This document shows positions 50,146 to 60,002 of a stretch of 64,000 nt of DNA, one piece after another. Under the pieces are notes generated by a model. That model was not told the DNA's origin, made no database searches, and saw nothing but the letters and a program-made list of their open reading frames with translations. Origin of the DNA: JBDGYW01 sp964580055 (GTDB lineage Bacteria > Gemmatimonadota > Gemmatimonadetes > Gemmatimonadales > GWC2-71-9); NCBI GenBank assembly GCA_964580055.1, contig CAZOJI010000027.1:1-64000 (forward strand). Reading direction: 5' to 3'. How positions within the stretch are numbered: position 1 is the first letter of the stretch; every line of letters starts with the position of its first letter. A program made the position numbers and the translations under genes.

Positions 50146-51490
50146 CGATTAGATCTCCTACGTTCGCAACAGGAACGGCTCGCGTCCCGGAAACTCTGGC
50201 TCTGTTCGAGACAAACCCGCGGCTGAAGCCCTGTCTCTCAGCCTCCGCGAGCCTACGGTCTATCGAGGTAACCGGCCTCACTTCGCCGCCAAGTCCAACC
50301 TCACCCAGAAACACGGCGTCCTCGGGTAGCGCGGTGTTCCTGACCGAAGACCAGAGGGCCGCAACTACCGCCAGGTCTGAAGCAGGCTCGACGAGTCGGG
50401 CCCCACCCGTGACGTTTACAAAGACGTCCAGATCCGGAAACGGGACCCCTGCTCTCCTTTCGAGGACAGCAAGGAGTACCGCTAGCCGACGGTTGTCCAA
50501 GCCTGTGGCGACTCTCTGCGCAGTGCCATAGGCCGACCGAGATGTAAGGGCCTGGATCTCCACCAACAATGGTCTGCTTCCCTCGATGAGTGCTGATACC
50601 GCTGAACCCGCGGCTTCTGGGTTTCGGCCCGATAGAAATGCCGCGGATGGATTGTCTACCGGCTTGAGGCCGCTCGCGGTCATTTCGAAGATCCCGACTT
50701 CATCCACCGAGCCGAACCGGTTCTTCACCGCCCTGAGAACGCGGTACTCGTTGCCGGTCTCTCCCTCGAAGTAGAGCACCGTGTCAACCACATGCTCCAG
50801 TGTCTTGGGGCCGGCAATAGCACCTCCCCTGGTCACGTGACCGACGAGGAATACTGCTGTTCCCGAACGTTTCGCGTACCGCATCAGCTTGGCTGCACTT
50901 TCGCGAACCTGGCCCACGTTCCCGGGAGCACCCTCCAAATCGTCCGTGTAGGCAGTCTGGATGGAGTCCACGATCAACACCTTCGCCCCCATCGACTCCG
51001 CCGCAGCGACAATCGCCTCGACTCTCACCTCGGGCAGAACGTGAACGGCCGCGGCATCCTCATCAAGGCGGTCGGCTCGCATTCGTGTCTGTTCTACCGA
51101 TTCCTCTCCAGACGCATACAAAACGGGCACCCGCTGCGACTCCAAGAGGGCGGCACATTGTAGCAGAAGGGTGGATTTGCCGATGCCCGGCTCACCGCCG
51201 ACTACCGTGAGAGAGCCTCTCACGATGCCGCCACCAAGAACTTGGTCGAGCTCAGTCAACCCGATAACGATTCTGGGCGTGTCGTCGGGTCGCAGATCCG
51301 ACAACCTCACGGCGGCCGCCTCTCCATCGGGCTTGTGCCCGCCTGACCTGGCATCCCGTGAAGGAGATGCCAGCTCCTCTACCAGCGTATTCCAAACACC
51401 ACACGAATCGCAACGGCCAGCCCATTTGGGATGCTCGAAACCACATTCGCTGCAACGAAAGGTGGAACGGACCCTACGGGCCATGAGCAT
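50129..51490 (-). CDS. radA: DNA repair protein RadA
   Basis: A 453-residue branch-migration helicase of RecA/DnaB type. It has a C4 zinc motif (CSECGFEHPKWAGRCDSCG), Walker A GEPGIGKSTLLLQ, Walker B VLIVDSIQT and the RadA-specific KNRFG. The C-terminal Lon-protease-like domain has DAVFLGEVGLGGEVRPV. A second ATG at 51484 is an alternative start. It overlaps dnaB by 17 bases. Confidence 0.96.
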   Translation of the reverse strand: MLMARRVRSTFRCSECGFEHPKWAGRCDSCGVWNTLVEELASPSRDARSGGHKPDGEAAAVRLSDLRPDDTPRIVIGLTELDQVLGGGIVRGSLTVVGGEPGIGKSTLLLQCAALLESQRVPVLYASGEESVEQTRMRADRLDEDAAAVHVLPEVRVEAIVAAAESMGAKVLIVDSIQTAYTDDLEGAPGNVGQVRESAAKLMRYAKRSGTAVFLVGHVTRGGAIAGPKTLEHVVDTVLYFEGETGNEYRVLRAVKNRFGSVDEVGIFEMTASGLKPVDNPSAAFLSGRNPEAAGSAVSALIEGSRPLLVEIQALTSRSAYGTAQRVATGLDNRRLAVLLAVLERRAGVPFPDLDVFVNVTGGARLVEPASDLAVVAALWSSVRNTALPEDAVFLGEVGLGGEVRPVTSIDRRLAEAERQGFSRGFVSNRARVSGTRAVPVANVGDLIGEIAG

Positions 51491-52880
51491 CCGGAGGGTT
51501 GCGCTGTGAGTAGTTGTCGAAGCGAGTGTACTGTTCGTGGAAAGCGAGCTTGATGGTGCCGGTAGGGCCGTTGCGGTGTTTTGCGAGCATCAATTCGGCC
51601 GCCGCGTCGTCCGCGGCTTCTTCGGATTCCGCGCCTCGCTGGTATACCTTCGCTCGGTAGATGAACATCACGAGATCGGCGTCCTGCTCAATGGCACCCG
51701 AGTCACGCAGGTCTGATAGCATCGGCCGCCGGTCCCCGCCCCGCTGCTCCGGAGCGCGCGAAAGCTGCGACAGAGCGACTACGGGTGTCTGAAGCTCCCG
51801 GGCGAGAGCCTTGAGGGATCTCGATATGAAACTCATCTCTTCCTGTCTGCTGTCGTGGCGGCCACCGCGTATCAGCTGCATGTAGTCGACTATCACCAGC
51901 CCAATGTCGTGTTCAGCCTTCATTCTTCGGGCTTTCGACCTCATCTCCAACAGAGTCAGCGCCGGCGTATCGTCGATCCAGATTCCGGCGGTGCCCAGCA
52001 AACCCGCGGCACGCGACATCTTCGGGAAATCGTCGTCCCGGAGCTTGCCGCTCCGCAACCGATACAGATCCACGAAGCTCTCAGCCGCCAATAGCCGTTC
52101 CACCACCTGATCTCGAGACATCTCCAAGGAGAATATCGCAGTGGGGACTTTCCCCTCCAGGGCCGCGTTGGCGGCTACGTTCAAGCAAAAGGATGTTTTT
52201 CCCATTGACGGTCGCGCTGCAACGATTATCAGATCGCTCTTCTGGAATCCGTTTGTCTTGCTGTCCAAATCTGTGAATCCAGTGCTGACACCACGTACCG
52301 ATTCGTCCCCATGCTGGCGCGCTTCTATGCGCTCCATGGTCTCCCACATCAGCTCCTTGATCCTGATTACGTCCTGGGTACCCCGCTGTTGGGAAACCTC
52401 GAAGATCTGCTGCTCGGCCTGGTCCAACGCGGAACCGACATCGTCACGGCCCTCCAGCGCCCTCTGAACGATCCCCGTACCCACATCGATCAGCCGACGC
52501 AGTAGCGCCTTGTCGCGCACTATTCGACAGTGGTATTCGATGTTTGCCGCTGTCGGTACGGCATCGATCAGTTCGGCTATGTAGTCCGTTCCCCCCGCCG
52601 CATCGAGATCGCCACTGCGTTCGAGCTCGTTCCGCAGAGTGAGTGGATCTACCACATCTCCGCGTTCGGCCAGTCGCACCATGGCGCGAAACAGGCGCCG
52701 ATTCGCCTCTTTGTAAAACGCCGTGTCATTCAGCAGTTCAGCCGCTTTCAACACGGCGTCCGGGTCCATCAACATGGCCGCGATAACCGCCTGCTCGGCC
52801 TCAGCGCTCCATGGCGCTTGGCGACTAGGGAATGGAGTGGCGCTATTCGTCGAGGAGTCGGCGGGCAATGCGGACGTCAT
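51474..52880 (-). CDS. dnaB: Replicative DNA helicase DnaB
   Basis: Hexameric 5'-3' helicase at the fork. The 468-residue form begins at ATG 52880. It has an N-terminal domain (SAEAEQAVIAAMLMDPDAV), a linker, and the RecA-like domain with AARPSMGKTSFCLNVA, VDYMQLIRGG and LSQLSRAPEQRGGDRRP. No intein is seen. The longer frame upstream is a shadow of udg, whose 3' end it overlaps by 38 bases. The second strand of the cluster (rpsR-rplI) usually near dnaB is absent. Confidence 0.97.
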   Translation of the reverse strand: MTSALPADSSTNSATPFPSRQAPWSAEAEQAVIAAMLMDPDAVLKAAELLNDTAFYKEANRRLFRAMVRLAERGDVVDPLTLRNELERSGDLDAAGGTDYIAELIDAVPTAANIEYHCRIVRDKALLRRLIDVGTGIVQRALEGRDDVGSALDQAEQQIFEVSQQRGTQDVIRIKELMWETMERIEARQHGDESVRGVSTGFTDLDSKTNGFQKSDLIIVAARPSMGKTSFCLNVAANAALEGKVPTAIFSLEMSRDQVVERLLAAESFVDLYRLRSGKLRDDDFPKMSRAAGLLGTAGIWIDDTPALTLLEMRSKARRMKAEHDIGLVIVDYMQLIRGGRHDSRQEEMSFISRSLKALARELQTPVVALSQLSRAPEQRGGDRRPMLSDLRDSGAIEQDADLVMFIYRAKVYQRGAESEEAADDAAAELMLAKHRNGPTGTIKLAFHEQYTRFDNYSQRNPPDAHGP

Positions 52881-53634
52881 CCCAGGTGGGCCTTTTCCAA
52901 TTTGGGTTTCTGAGCAGGGCTGCCGGGTGGTATGTGGCAACAAGGGGTATTTCCCTGAAGTAGTGCACTTTCCCCCTGAAGGCACCAAGCGACTGCTTTC
53001 TCTGTAAAAGCGTCGAAATAGCAGTGCTTCCCATCGCAAGTATGACCTTGGGACGCACAATATCGAGTTGCCGATACAGATAAGGCACACACGCCTCGAT
53101 CTCTTCCTGCCTCGGCGTCCGGTTCGAGGGCGGTCGACACTTCACTATGTTGCAGATGAACACATCCTCCCTCTCCAGGTCAATCGCCCTCAGAATGCTC
53201 GTGAGAAGCTCCCCGGCCCGTCCCACGAAAGGTCTACCTGTTTCATCCTCTCGAGCGCCCGGCCCCTCACCCACCACGACGAGCGCGGCATCCTCGGCGC
53301 CTTCACCAGGCACTGCGTGCGTGCGGGAGTTGGATAGCGCGCACCGCTCGCAAACGGCGACGGTGGCTGCAATTCCGTCGAGGCCCTGCGATCCCAGTTC
53401 GTCTTCCGTGAACAGATCCGTTGACGGTGCATTGACGACGATACCACCAGGCGGTCGGAGTTCCGAAGCTTCAGTTGCCTTCGACTCACTTCGTTTACTG
53501 GAAAGGTTCTCGTCTTCGCGCTTTGTTGGTGCGGAAAGAGCCCTCCGATCACTCGGCTCCAACACCAGCGGCCCCTCTCCTATCTCTTCGCGCTGTTCGA
53601 GATATCGTCGGAGCAACTGATACGCGTCGCTCAC
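52843..53634 (-). CDS. Type-4 (Fe-S) uracil-DNA glycosylase
   Basis: Excises uracil from DNA. The 263-residue protein has a non-conserved N-terminal tail (residues 1-85) and a family 4 UDG core. Conserved features are Cys ligands CERCALSNSR, active-site GEGPGAREDETGRPFVGRAG, FICNIVKCRPPSNRTP and the terminal VATYHPAALLRNP. The four Cys for the 4Fe-4S cluster appear present. The N-terminal tail could bind partner proteins. It overlaps coaBC by 4 bases. Confidence 0.93.
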   Translation of the reverse strand: MSDAYQLLRRYLEQREEIGEGPLVLEPSDRRALSAPTKREDENLSSKRSESKATEASELRPPGGIVVNAPSTDLFTEDELGSQGLDGIAATVAVCERCALSNSRTHAVPGEGAEDAALVVVGEGPGAREDETGRPFVGRAGELLTSILRAIDLEREDVFICNIVKCRPPSNRTPRQEEIEACVPYLYRQLDIVRPKVILAMGSTAISTLLQRKQSLGAFRGKVHYFREIPLVATYHPAALLRNPNWKRPTWDDVRIARRLLDE

Positions 53635-54821
53635 AGGAGTTCCTCAATTCGATCCAGTAGCTGTTCTGCGACCTCGGTCTTGGCCAGCAGAGGGAGTTCG
53701 TCGACCCTTTCTTTTGTCACGAGGGAAACTCGATTGGATTTGGTTTCGAACGCCGAACCCTCCTCGCCTGCCATGTTGAGGACAATGAGGTCGAGTTGCT
53801 TGCGGACCAGTTTTTCCCGGGCACGGTTCACACCATCCTCGGATTCCAGTGCGAATCCCACCACCACCGCATCGGGGTTTCGCTGATTCACCGTATCCAG
53901 CAGCACGTCGACGGTGGGTTCCAGCACGATCGACATGCCGCCGGCGGTCTTCTGCAGCTTGTGGTCGCTCCTAGTGCTCGGTCTGTAATCAGAAGGTGCT
54001 GCTGCCATTACCACGACATCGGCGGAGCCGATAGATCTGGCTACGGCATCGCGGAGTTCCCTTGTAGTCTCGACCCGGCTCACGTCCACGCCGTACGGCG
54101 CGTCGAGTTGACTGGGACCGCTCAACAGCCGGACGGATGCTCCCCGGGCAAAGGCGGCAGCGGCAATGGAATATCCCATCCGCCCGCTGGAAGGGTTGGA
54201 TACCAAGCGGACAGGATCGATTTGTTCTCGTGTCGGCCCCGCCGTCACCAGTACTGACTTCCCGTTCAGTTTACTGGTCGAAGAACGGAGCATCCGAACA
54301 GCGTGAGTCACGATTTCCGCGGATTCCAGCATACGGCCCGGTCTCTCACTCGGCCCTTCGGCCAGGTCCCCTACCGCCGGTCCAACGAAAACCCAGCCTC
54401 GCTCCGATAGAAGCCGGACATTTCGGACCGTCACCGGGTTGGCCCACATTCTGTCATTCATTGCCGGGGCAACCAGAATGGGTGCCTCACATGCGAGCAG
54501 GATGGTGGTCAGAAGGTCGTCCGCTATGCCGTTCGCCGCTTTGGCAATCAAGTTGGCAGTTGCCGGCGCCAGCAGAACGAGATCGGCTTGTTGACCGAGG
54601 TTGATGTGGGAAAGTGCCTGGTCGCGATGCCATAGCGAGGTGAACACCGATCTCCTGGAGAGCGCTTCAAAGGTGACCGGCCCAACGAACTCGGTTGCCG
54701 AGGCCGTCATAACTACATCTACCGCCGCACCCATCTCGGTCAACTGTCGGACGACATCGCAGGTCTTGTATATCGCAATGCCGCCCGCCACGCCTACGAG
54801 GACGCGCCGGCCCGGGATCAC
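53631..54821 (-). CDS. coaBC: Bifunctional phosphopantothenoylcysteine decarboxylase/phosphopantothenate-cysteine ligase
   Basis: Coenzyme A synthesis. The 396-residue protein has a CoaC flavoprotein domain (GVAGGIAIYKTCDVVRQL, catalytic His in SLWHRDQALSHI, PAMNDRMW), then a CoaB domain (LVTAGPTREQIDPVRLVSNPSSGRMGY). It overlaps rpoZ by 4 bases; the gmk-rpoZ-coaBC order is widespread. Confidence 0.96.
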   Translation of the reverse strand: MIPGRRVLVGVAGGIAIYKTCDVVRQLTEMGAAVDVVMTASATEFVGPVTFEALSRRSVFTSLWHRDQALSHINLGQQADLVLLAPATANLIAKAANGIADDLLTTILLACEAPILVAPAMNDRMWANPVTVRNVRLLSERGWVFVGPAVGDLAEGPSERPGRMLESAEIVTHAVRMLRSSTSKLNGKSVLVTAGPTREQIDPVRLVSNPSSGRMGYSIAAAAFARGASVRLLSGPSQLDAPYGVDVSRVETTRELRDAVARSIGSADVVVMAAAPSDYRPSTRSDHKLQKTAGGMSIVLEPTVDVLLDTVNQRNPDAVVVGFALESEDGVNRAREKLVRKQLDLIVLNMAGEEGSAFETKSNRVSLVTKERVDELPLLAKTEVAEQLLDRIEELL

Positions 54822-55030
54822 GTTTCTTGGCGTCTCCTGCGCACGAGCCGGTAGGTCAGATCACCCGAGACGAGCTGTTCCAATGCTTGGGTCGTCAGTT
54901 TCTTCTTCAGGGGAACGGAACGATCCCGCGGAAAGTCATTGACATAGCGTGTGAATTTTGCGGCTATCAAGACGCCGAGATACTTGTTACCTGCCTTTTC
55001 GGCTACGTCGATGGGTGTGATGATCTTCAT
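54818..55030 (-). CDS. rpoZ: DNA-directed RNA polymerase omega subunit
   Basis: A 70-residue omega that helps fold and hold the beta-prime subunit. Conserved features are NKYLGVLIAAKFTRYVND and KKLTTQALEQLVSGDL. The position between gmk and coaBC supports the call. Confidence 0.9.
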   Translation of the reverse strand: MKIITPIDVAEKAGNKYLGVLIAAKFTRYVNDFPRDRSVPLKKKLTTQALEQLVSGDLTYRLVRRRRQET

Positions 55031-55041
55031 CTATGTCTCTC

Positions 55042-55686
55042 CTACTGTTCCAGTCTTTCGATTATTGCTCCGATATCCGTTCTCAGGTCCGCCAGGTTCT
55101 GCTCCAGGTCGTCGATCCTACTCGGCCGACGCGATTCTGAGTCGATGATCGCCGCGACCTCGGAAACTACCTCGGTGCGCTCGTCGTTGACGACTACGTA
55201 GTCATATTCCCTTGCAGCCTCCACCTCCTCGAGTGCTCGCCTCAGGCGGGCGATCACCTTGGCGTCGGCCGTTCCCTTGTCTCTTCCAAGCAGACGATCG
55301 ACCAAGAGCTCGGCAGATGGAGGAAGCACAAAGATACTCACGACATCGGAGCGGCGCTCTCTGACCTGCTTGGCACCTTCGATTTCAATGTCCAAGACCG
55401 GCAACCGGCCTTCATTCAGCACATGATCCACCTCAGCCTCCAAGGTTCCGTACAGGTGCCCTGAATACTCTGCCCACTCCAAGAACTCACTTTGCTCGCG
55501 ACGCTCCACGAAGCTCTCGACGGAAAGGAAATGGTAGTCGACGCCATCCCTTTCTCCCGGACGCGGGGCACGCGTCGTCGCGGAGATGCTGAATCCGAGG
55601 TTCTCTCGCGCCGTCAGCAGCGCTTTGGCAATAGTGGTCTTGCCACCCCCGGACGGTGACGAGAGCACCAATATGAAAGGGTTCAT
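55042..55686 (-). CDS. gmk: Guanylate kinase
   Basis: Phosphorylates GMP to GDP. The 214-residue protein begins MNPFILVLSSPSGGGKTTIAKALL (P-loop) at ATG 55686, which overlaps the yicC stop (ATGA). GMP-binding motifs are SATTRAPRPGERDGVDYHFL and GHLYGT. A longer upstream frame runs inside yicC and is not used. Confidence 0.96.
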   Translation of the reverse strand: MNPFILVLSSPSGGGKTTIAKALLTARENLGFSISATTRAPRPGERDGVDYHFLSVESFVERREQSEFLEWAEYSGHLYGTLEAEVDHVLNEGRLPVLDIEIEGAKQVRERRSDVVSIFVLPPSAELLVDRLLGRDKGTADAKVIARLRRALEEVEAAREYDYVVVNDERTEVVSEVAAIIDSESRRPSRIDDLEQNLADLRTDIGAIIERLEQ

Positions 55687-56558
55687 TCGAGGTTTTCCAC
55701 CTGTTCGCGGATCTTTTCGAGCACGCATTTGATATCGATCACGGCCTGCGCGATCACTGAGTCGTTTGCTTTCGATCCAATCGTGTTGGCTTCTCGCAGC
55801 ATTTCTTGGCCCAAGAATGCCAACTCCCGACCTATGGGGCTACTCTTTTCAAGAACCTCACGACACGCGTCGATGTGAGTGCGAAGGCGCACGGTCTCCT
55901 CAGTGAGGTCCAGTTTGTCCGCCAGCAATGCCAATTCCGTGCTCAGGCGGTTTTCATCGACTGTACGTCCATCGAGCAATTCCTCAACCGCACCGCGAAG
56001 CCGACCCCTCTCTCGCACGATTCGTTCGGGAGCACGCTCCTCCACATCGGCCAAACGACCCGCCAACCCATCTAGCTGGCCTGTCAATTCGTTGGCGAGG
56101 CTCTCGCCCTCCCGCTGCCGGCTTTCCAACAGCGCCTCCAACGCGACCCTGGCTACACTCATAGCCGTCTCGACATCCACCTCCGGGACGTCTTCCGCCG
56201 ACCCGTTAAATACCTCGGGTTGGCGTGCAACCAGTGCAAGATCCACCTCACCGGGGAGCTGTAGCGCAGTTTTTAGGTCTCGCAGCTCCTGAACGACGGA
56301 TTCTGCCCGCTTCAGGTTCAGCTTGGGAGCCGTTGCCCGCTCGGGGTCCTCGAGCCACTTTACATTCACAGTTGCATGCCCGCGGTGAATATGCTCGCGC
56401 ACCAACTCCCGGGCGGGGCCCTCCAGAGACTGAAGCTTTGCGGCAAATTTGAAAGTCGCGGTGAAATGCCGGTGGTTGACTGTACGGATCTCGACCTGAA
56501 GCTTTCCGCCACTCACGCTCCCGGTCGCCAGGCCGTATCCGGTCATAGATTTGGGCAC
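55683..56558 (-). CDS. yicC: YicC family endoribonuclease
   Basis: A 291-residue YicC/YloC protein. It has the N-terminal KSMTGYGLATG, the core VEIRTVNHRHF and the C-terminal EANTIGSKANDSVIAQAVIDIKCVLEKIREQVENLE. Members are endoribonucleases acting on small RNAs and are paired with gmk in many genomes. GTG 56558 has GAGGA about 9 bases upstream. It heads the 12-gene overlapping cluster. Confidence 0.95.
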   Translation of the reverse strand: MPKSMTGYGLATGSVSGGKLQVEIRTVNHRHFTATFKFAAKLQSLEGPARELVREHIHRGHATVNVKWLEDPERATAPKLNLKRAESVVQELRDLKTALQLPGEVDLALVARQPEVFNGSAEDVPEVDVETAMSVARVALEALLESRQREGESLANELTGQLDGLAGRLADVEERAPERIVRERGRLRGAVEELLDGRTVDENRLSTELALLADKLDLTEETVRLRTHIDACREVLEKSSPIGRELAFLGQEMLREANTIGSKANDSVIAQAVIDIKCVLEKIREQVENLE

Positions 56559-56673
56559 GTAGTACTTCCTCGGGGAAACGCGTAAAGCACTTTAAGATAA
56601 AAGGGCGAATGCATATTTACCACCGGTGTTCTCGAGTAAGCTGTTGAGCGTAGAAGACCCGAGCCTCCTGCGA

Positions 56674-58512
56674 TCAACTGGAGAACTCCCATTTGACTCC
56701 ATAGAGCTGCACCCCCCTGCCGGTGTAGTCCAATCCGGGAAAGTAGCTCTCCTGCGAGTTGTTCATATTGCGGAAATTCCAGAAGCCTATGAAATCGACG
56801 AGTTGGAATTGAATTAGTCCCTCGGTGAACGTTGCACCCGGCAGCTCGATGGGGTTCCCCGACTCATCGAAACCGCCTGCGCCCGAACTCCACGACTCCA
56901 ATGACAACTGGATTTTCAAGTCGAACGCGCCACTGCGAAAGGTGCGCCAGAATTTCGAGCGGAAGGTAACTTGGACCCTCGCGTGCTCGGGAGGCTGTAG
57001 GTTGCCTGGTTCGCCTTCGAGGGGCGATGAATACCAGCCTTCGAACGCCAGCGCTCGTGAGGTCGCGAGTCTTGCGTCGACAACGAGATACGTGGTGGTC
57101 TGGGTACTGTCGAACGCTGACAACACGTTGACATCGGGAAACGGCAGGGGCAGATAGGGATCCCTCCAGACAATCGCTACGTGTCCCGACAATGGTTGGG
57201 TACGCATGCCAAAGCGAATTGACTGGTCCAAGGTCTGCTGAGCCGAGTCACCAGCGAGCGATGGTGCCTGCACAGCATCGCCGTATTGGGCGGTGCCCAC
57301 GAGCGAAAAGGGCCCGCCGTAAAATCCGAGTGTGCCGTTCGCAACCAGGGATACTCTGTCCGCATAATGTCTAGACCACCGGGCGTCTCCCGCCATCACG
57401 ATACCGGGAAGCGGCACCCACCCCAGTCGGCCGGAGATCTGCGAAGTCGTGCGCGAGTCGCCAAGGCGCCCTTCGAAATCCAGGTTCCAGTTGGGGCGCA
57501 TGTAACGCAGGGCAAAGAAGCCCTGTCTCACCGTCTGTCCGGGAACTGACGGATCCAGAGAATCTGCCGCCCAGACACTCGACGCAACGCCCGACTCCGC
57601 GCGAAGACCAAGGCCGCCGGGCTGCGAGCCTGCGTGAGCCTCGAAGATGTAATCCGTTCGCGCTCCAAAGCGTCTCGAAACGGCGAACAACGGAGGCGAA
57701 CCGAGGCCGTCACGTTTGTGAGACTGGCGCCTCAGCTGGTAGCTTGCCCCAATCTTCTCCGATGGTAGCCAGTCGAGACGACCCCATACGTCGAAAGTCT
57801 GAACGCTGCGTCCCGCGCTTCCCGCACCCTCGGTACCGACGAAGTCGGCAGCGAGATTCAGCCCGAATCCACCGGGCATGCGCTTCTGAAAAAGCCCAGC
57901 GTATGCACCCGCCGAGAAGTCACCAGCCATCACACGCAGGGAGGAGCGTGGCTCCGTCGCCGCATGATTAGACGACACGAGGTAGACCCTAAGTTTGGAC
58001 GGGAGTACATGGACGTCAACACGCTGGAGATAAGTGAGATTCACCCTGCCGGCGTCGATGTGTATCGAATCTCGACCCAGAGGTACCATCGGCAGACCGT
58101 CCCAGTAGACTTCGAGAGCGGCCGCCCCGCGACCAGCGTACATCACGTATTCCGGTTGACCCAGAAACCCTGTACGTGCCACGTACACTCCGGGAATCGC
58201 GCCGAGCAGGTCCGCCAAAGTCACTCCACCGATCCATCGGAGCGAGTCCGGAGTGAATGTATAGCGGGTTCCAGGCGGCATTGGCCCGGGAGGAACGGCC
58301 GGTTGGGGAACGGGAAGCCAAGCCACCGAATCCACGGGTGAGACAGTGTCTACGACCGCGCTATCCGTCGCGGCTGCAAGAGTGTCTTCTTGCAGCATGG
58401 TGGAATCCAACACAACCGCCGCGGTGTCCTGGGCGACCACCGCGTCCGCGAATCCGAGCAGCGCGCCGCAACCGAGAAGCGCTGCCCGAAAAACGCGCCA
58501 AAACCGATTCAC
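56674..58512 (-). CDS. TonB-dependent receptor plug-domain outer-membrane protein
   Basis: A 612-residue precursor. The signal peptide (ALLGCGALLGFADAVVAQ) leads into an acidic/Pro linker to about residue 80. A plug domain follows (LADLLGAIPGVYVARTGFLGQPEYVMYAGRG, LPSKLRVYLVSSN), and then barrel strands to a C-terminal aromatic region. No obvious TonB box is seen, and the barrel is short for a classical siderophore receptor, so it is a reduced member. The substrate is unknown. ATG overlaps the pepA stop by 4 bases. Confidence 0.8.
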   Translation of the reverse strand: MNRFWRVFRAALLGCGALLGFADAVVAQDTAAVVLDSTMLQEDTLAAATDSAVVDTVSPVDSVAWLPVPQPAVPPGPMPPGTRYTFTPDSLRWIGGVTLADLLGAIPGVYVARTGFLGQPEYVMYAGRGAAALEVYWDGLPMVPLGRDSIHIDAGRVNLTYLQRVDVHVLPSKLRVYLVSSNHAATEPRSSLRVMAGDFSAGAYAGLFQKRMPGGFGLNLAADFVGTEGAGSAGRSVQTFDVWGRLDWLPSEKIGASYQLRRQSHKRDGLGSPPLFAVSRRFGARTDYIFEAHAGSQPGGLGLRAESGVASSVWAADSLDPSVPGQTVRQGFFALRYMRPNWNLDFEGRLGDSRTTSQISGRLGWVPLPGIVMAGDARWSRHYADRVSLVANGTLGFYGGPFSLVGTAQYGDAVQAPSLAGDSAQQTLDQSIRFGMRTQPLSGHVAIVWRDPYLPLPFPDVNVLSAFDSTQTTTYLVVDARLATSRALAFEGWYSSPLEGEPGNLQPPEHARVQVTFRSKFWRTFRSGAFDLKIQLSLESWSSGAGGFDESGNPIELPGATFTEGLIQFQLVDFIGFWNFRNMNNSQESYFPGLDYTGRGVQLYGVKWEFSS

Positions 58513-60002
58513 CCCTTCAAACGTCCAAGCAGGAATTGTGAGAACAATCTGACGCCGACGCCGGTCGGTCCCTTCGCCAGGTCTGGACGGTCCGAGTCAG
58601 TGTAAGCCGTTCCCGCGATATCGAGATGTGCCCAGGGAAAATCCTCGACGAATTCCCTCAGGAACCAACCTGCGGTTATGGTACCAGCCGCGCGGCCGCC
58701 GCTGTTCTTCACGTCCGCCACATCGGATTTTATCTGTTCGCGGTAGTCCGCCCAAAGCGGCAGCGGCCAGCACCTCTCGCCGGCGAGGTCGCCTGCACGC
58801 CGCACCTCCTCCAGCAGGGAATCGTCGTTTCCCAGGAGACCAGTTGCGTGATGGCCCAGGCCAATGATTGCCGCACCGGTCAGCGTTGCTATGTCCACGA
58901 CGCACGCTGGCTTGAATCTGCGAGCGTATGAGAGTGCGTCACAGAGTATGAGCCGCCCTTCGGCGTCTGTGTTCACTATCTCGATGTACTTGCCAAAATG
59001 GCTGCGAATGATGTCTCCGGGCTTTGCGGCGGTGCCCGAGGGCAGATTTTCAGTTGCGGGGACCAAGCCCACCACGTTGAGCCTCGGTTTCAGCTTACCG
59101 ATCACCTCGAACAAGCCCAGGACCGCCGCCGCACCCGACATGTCGTACTTCATGTCCTCCATGCTCGCGGCGGGTTTGATCGATATCCCACCCGAATCGA
59201 ACGTGATTCCTTTGCCCACAAAGCAGATTGGCGGAGACTTCCCTGCTCCATTGTACTTCAGGGTTATGAATCGGGATTCCTCCAGCGAGCCCGCTGCAAC
59301 CGCTTGGAGTGTCCGCATACCTTGCCGGCTGATCTGTGACGGCCCAAGCACTGATACGCTGAAGCCGTAGTCAGAGCCCAGCCTTCGCGCAACGCTCGCA
59401 AGGTGCGACGGGGTGCAAACGTTCCCAGGGGAGGCCTGGAGCTCGCGAGCCAACTTCTGACCCGCTGCCGTGGCCGCACCGATCTTTCGCCCTCGTTCGG
59501 TTTCCGACCTTCTGTCTTTCCCGACTATGATCTCGACCTGGTCCAGGGAGGATTCCTCCTCGTCAGTTCCCTGGAAGTCGGAGAACTTCCATCCACCTTG
59601 AACGGCGCCTTCCACCACTACGTGGCCTATGTCGGTATGGGTCACGCCTCCTGCGGTGTCCTCGGTGATGTGCACAGCGATTGCGGAGGCTTTCAGCGTC
59701 AGAGCGCGTCTCGCCGCGACGGCGGCACAGCGGCGCACCGTGGCGCGGGACATCTCTTCAGGTTTCCCAGCGCCGACGAGCAGTATTCGCTTGGGCCCTT
59801 TGTCCGGATAGACGATCGCCGTCTGGTCCAATTTGCCGGAGAAGTCGCTTGCCGCCACTACTCGGGTGAGCTCTCCATTCACTACTGAGTCCAGAGGCTG
59901 CAAGGATTCGGGGAGCTTGCCTTCGAGTGACTCTCCAACGACCACCGCCAGGAGCGGGGTTCGCACTCGTTCCAGGCTTGTAACCTTGACCGATGATCTC
60001 AC
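58509..60002 (-). CDS. pepA: Leucyl aminopeptidase (M17 family)
   Basis: A 497-residue two-domain zinc aminopeptidase. The catalytic domain has FVGKGITFDSGGISIKPAASMEDMKYDMSGAA and the signature NTDAEGRLILCDAL, with all metal ligands. The C-terminus carries GTAYTDSDRPDLAKGPTGVGVRLF. GTG 60002 is chosen: SD-like GAGGG lies just upstream and the usual N-terminal strand follows; the longer frame to 60083 adds non-homologous Gly-rich sequence. Confidence 0.93.
   Translation of the reverse strand: MRSSVKVTSLERVRTPLLAVVVGESLEGKLPESLQPLDSVVNGELTRVVAASDFSGKLDQTAIVYPDKGPKRILLVGAGKPEEMSRATVRRCAAVAARRALTLKASAIAVHITEDTAGGVTHTDIGHVVVEGAVQGGWKFSDFQGTDEEESSLDQVEIIVGKDRRSETERGRKIGAATAAGQKLARELQASPGNVCTPSHLASVARRLGSDYGFSVSVLGPSQISRQGMRTLQAVAAGSLEESRFITLKYNGAGKSPPICFVGKGITFDSGGISIKPAASMEDMKYDMSGAAAVLGLFEVIGKLKPRLNVVGLVPATENLPSGTAAKPGDIIRSHFGKYIEIVNTDAEGRLILCDALSYARRFKPACVVDIATLTGAAIIGLGHHATGLLGNDDSLLEEVRRAGDLAGERCWPLPLWADYREQIKSDVADVKNSGGRAAGTITAGWFLREFVEDFPWAHLDIAGTAYTDSDRPDLAKGPTGVGVRLFSQFLLGRLKG

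Noticed and set aside
52881..53090. 70-codon N-terminal extension of dnaB
   Set aside because: It lies within udg in another frame and has no DnaB similarity; the conserved domain begins after ATG 52880.
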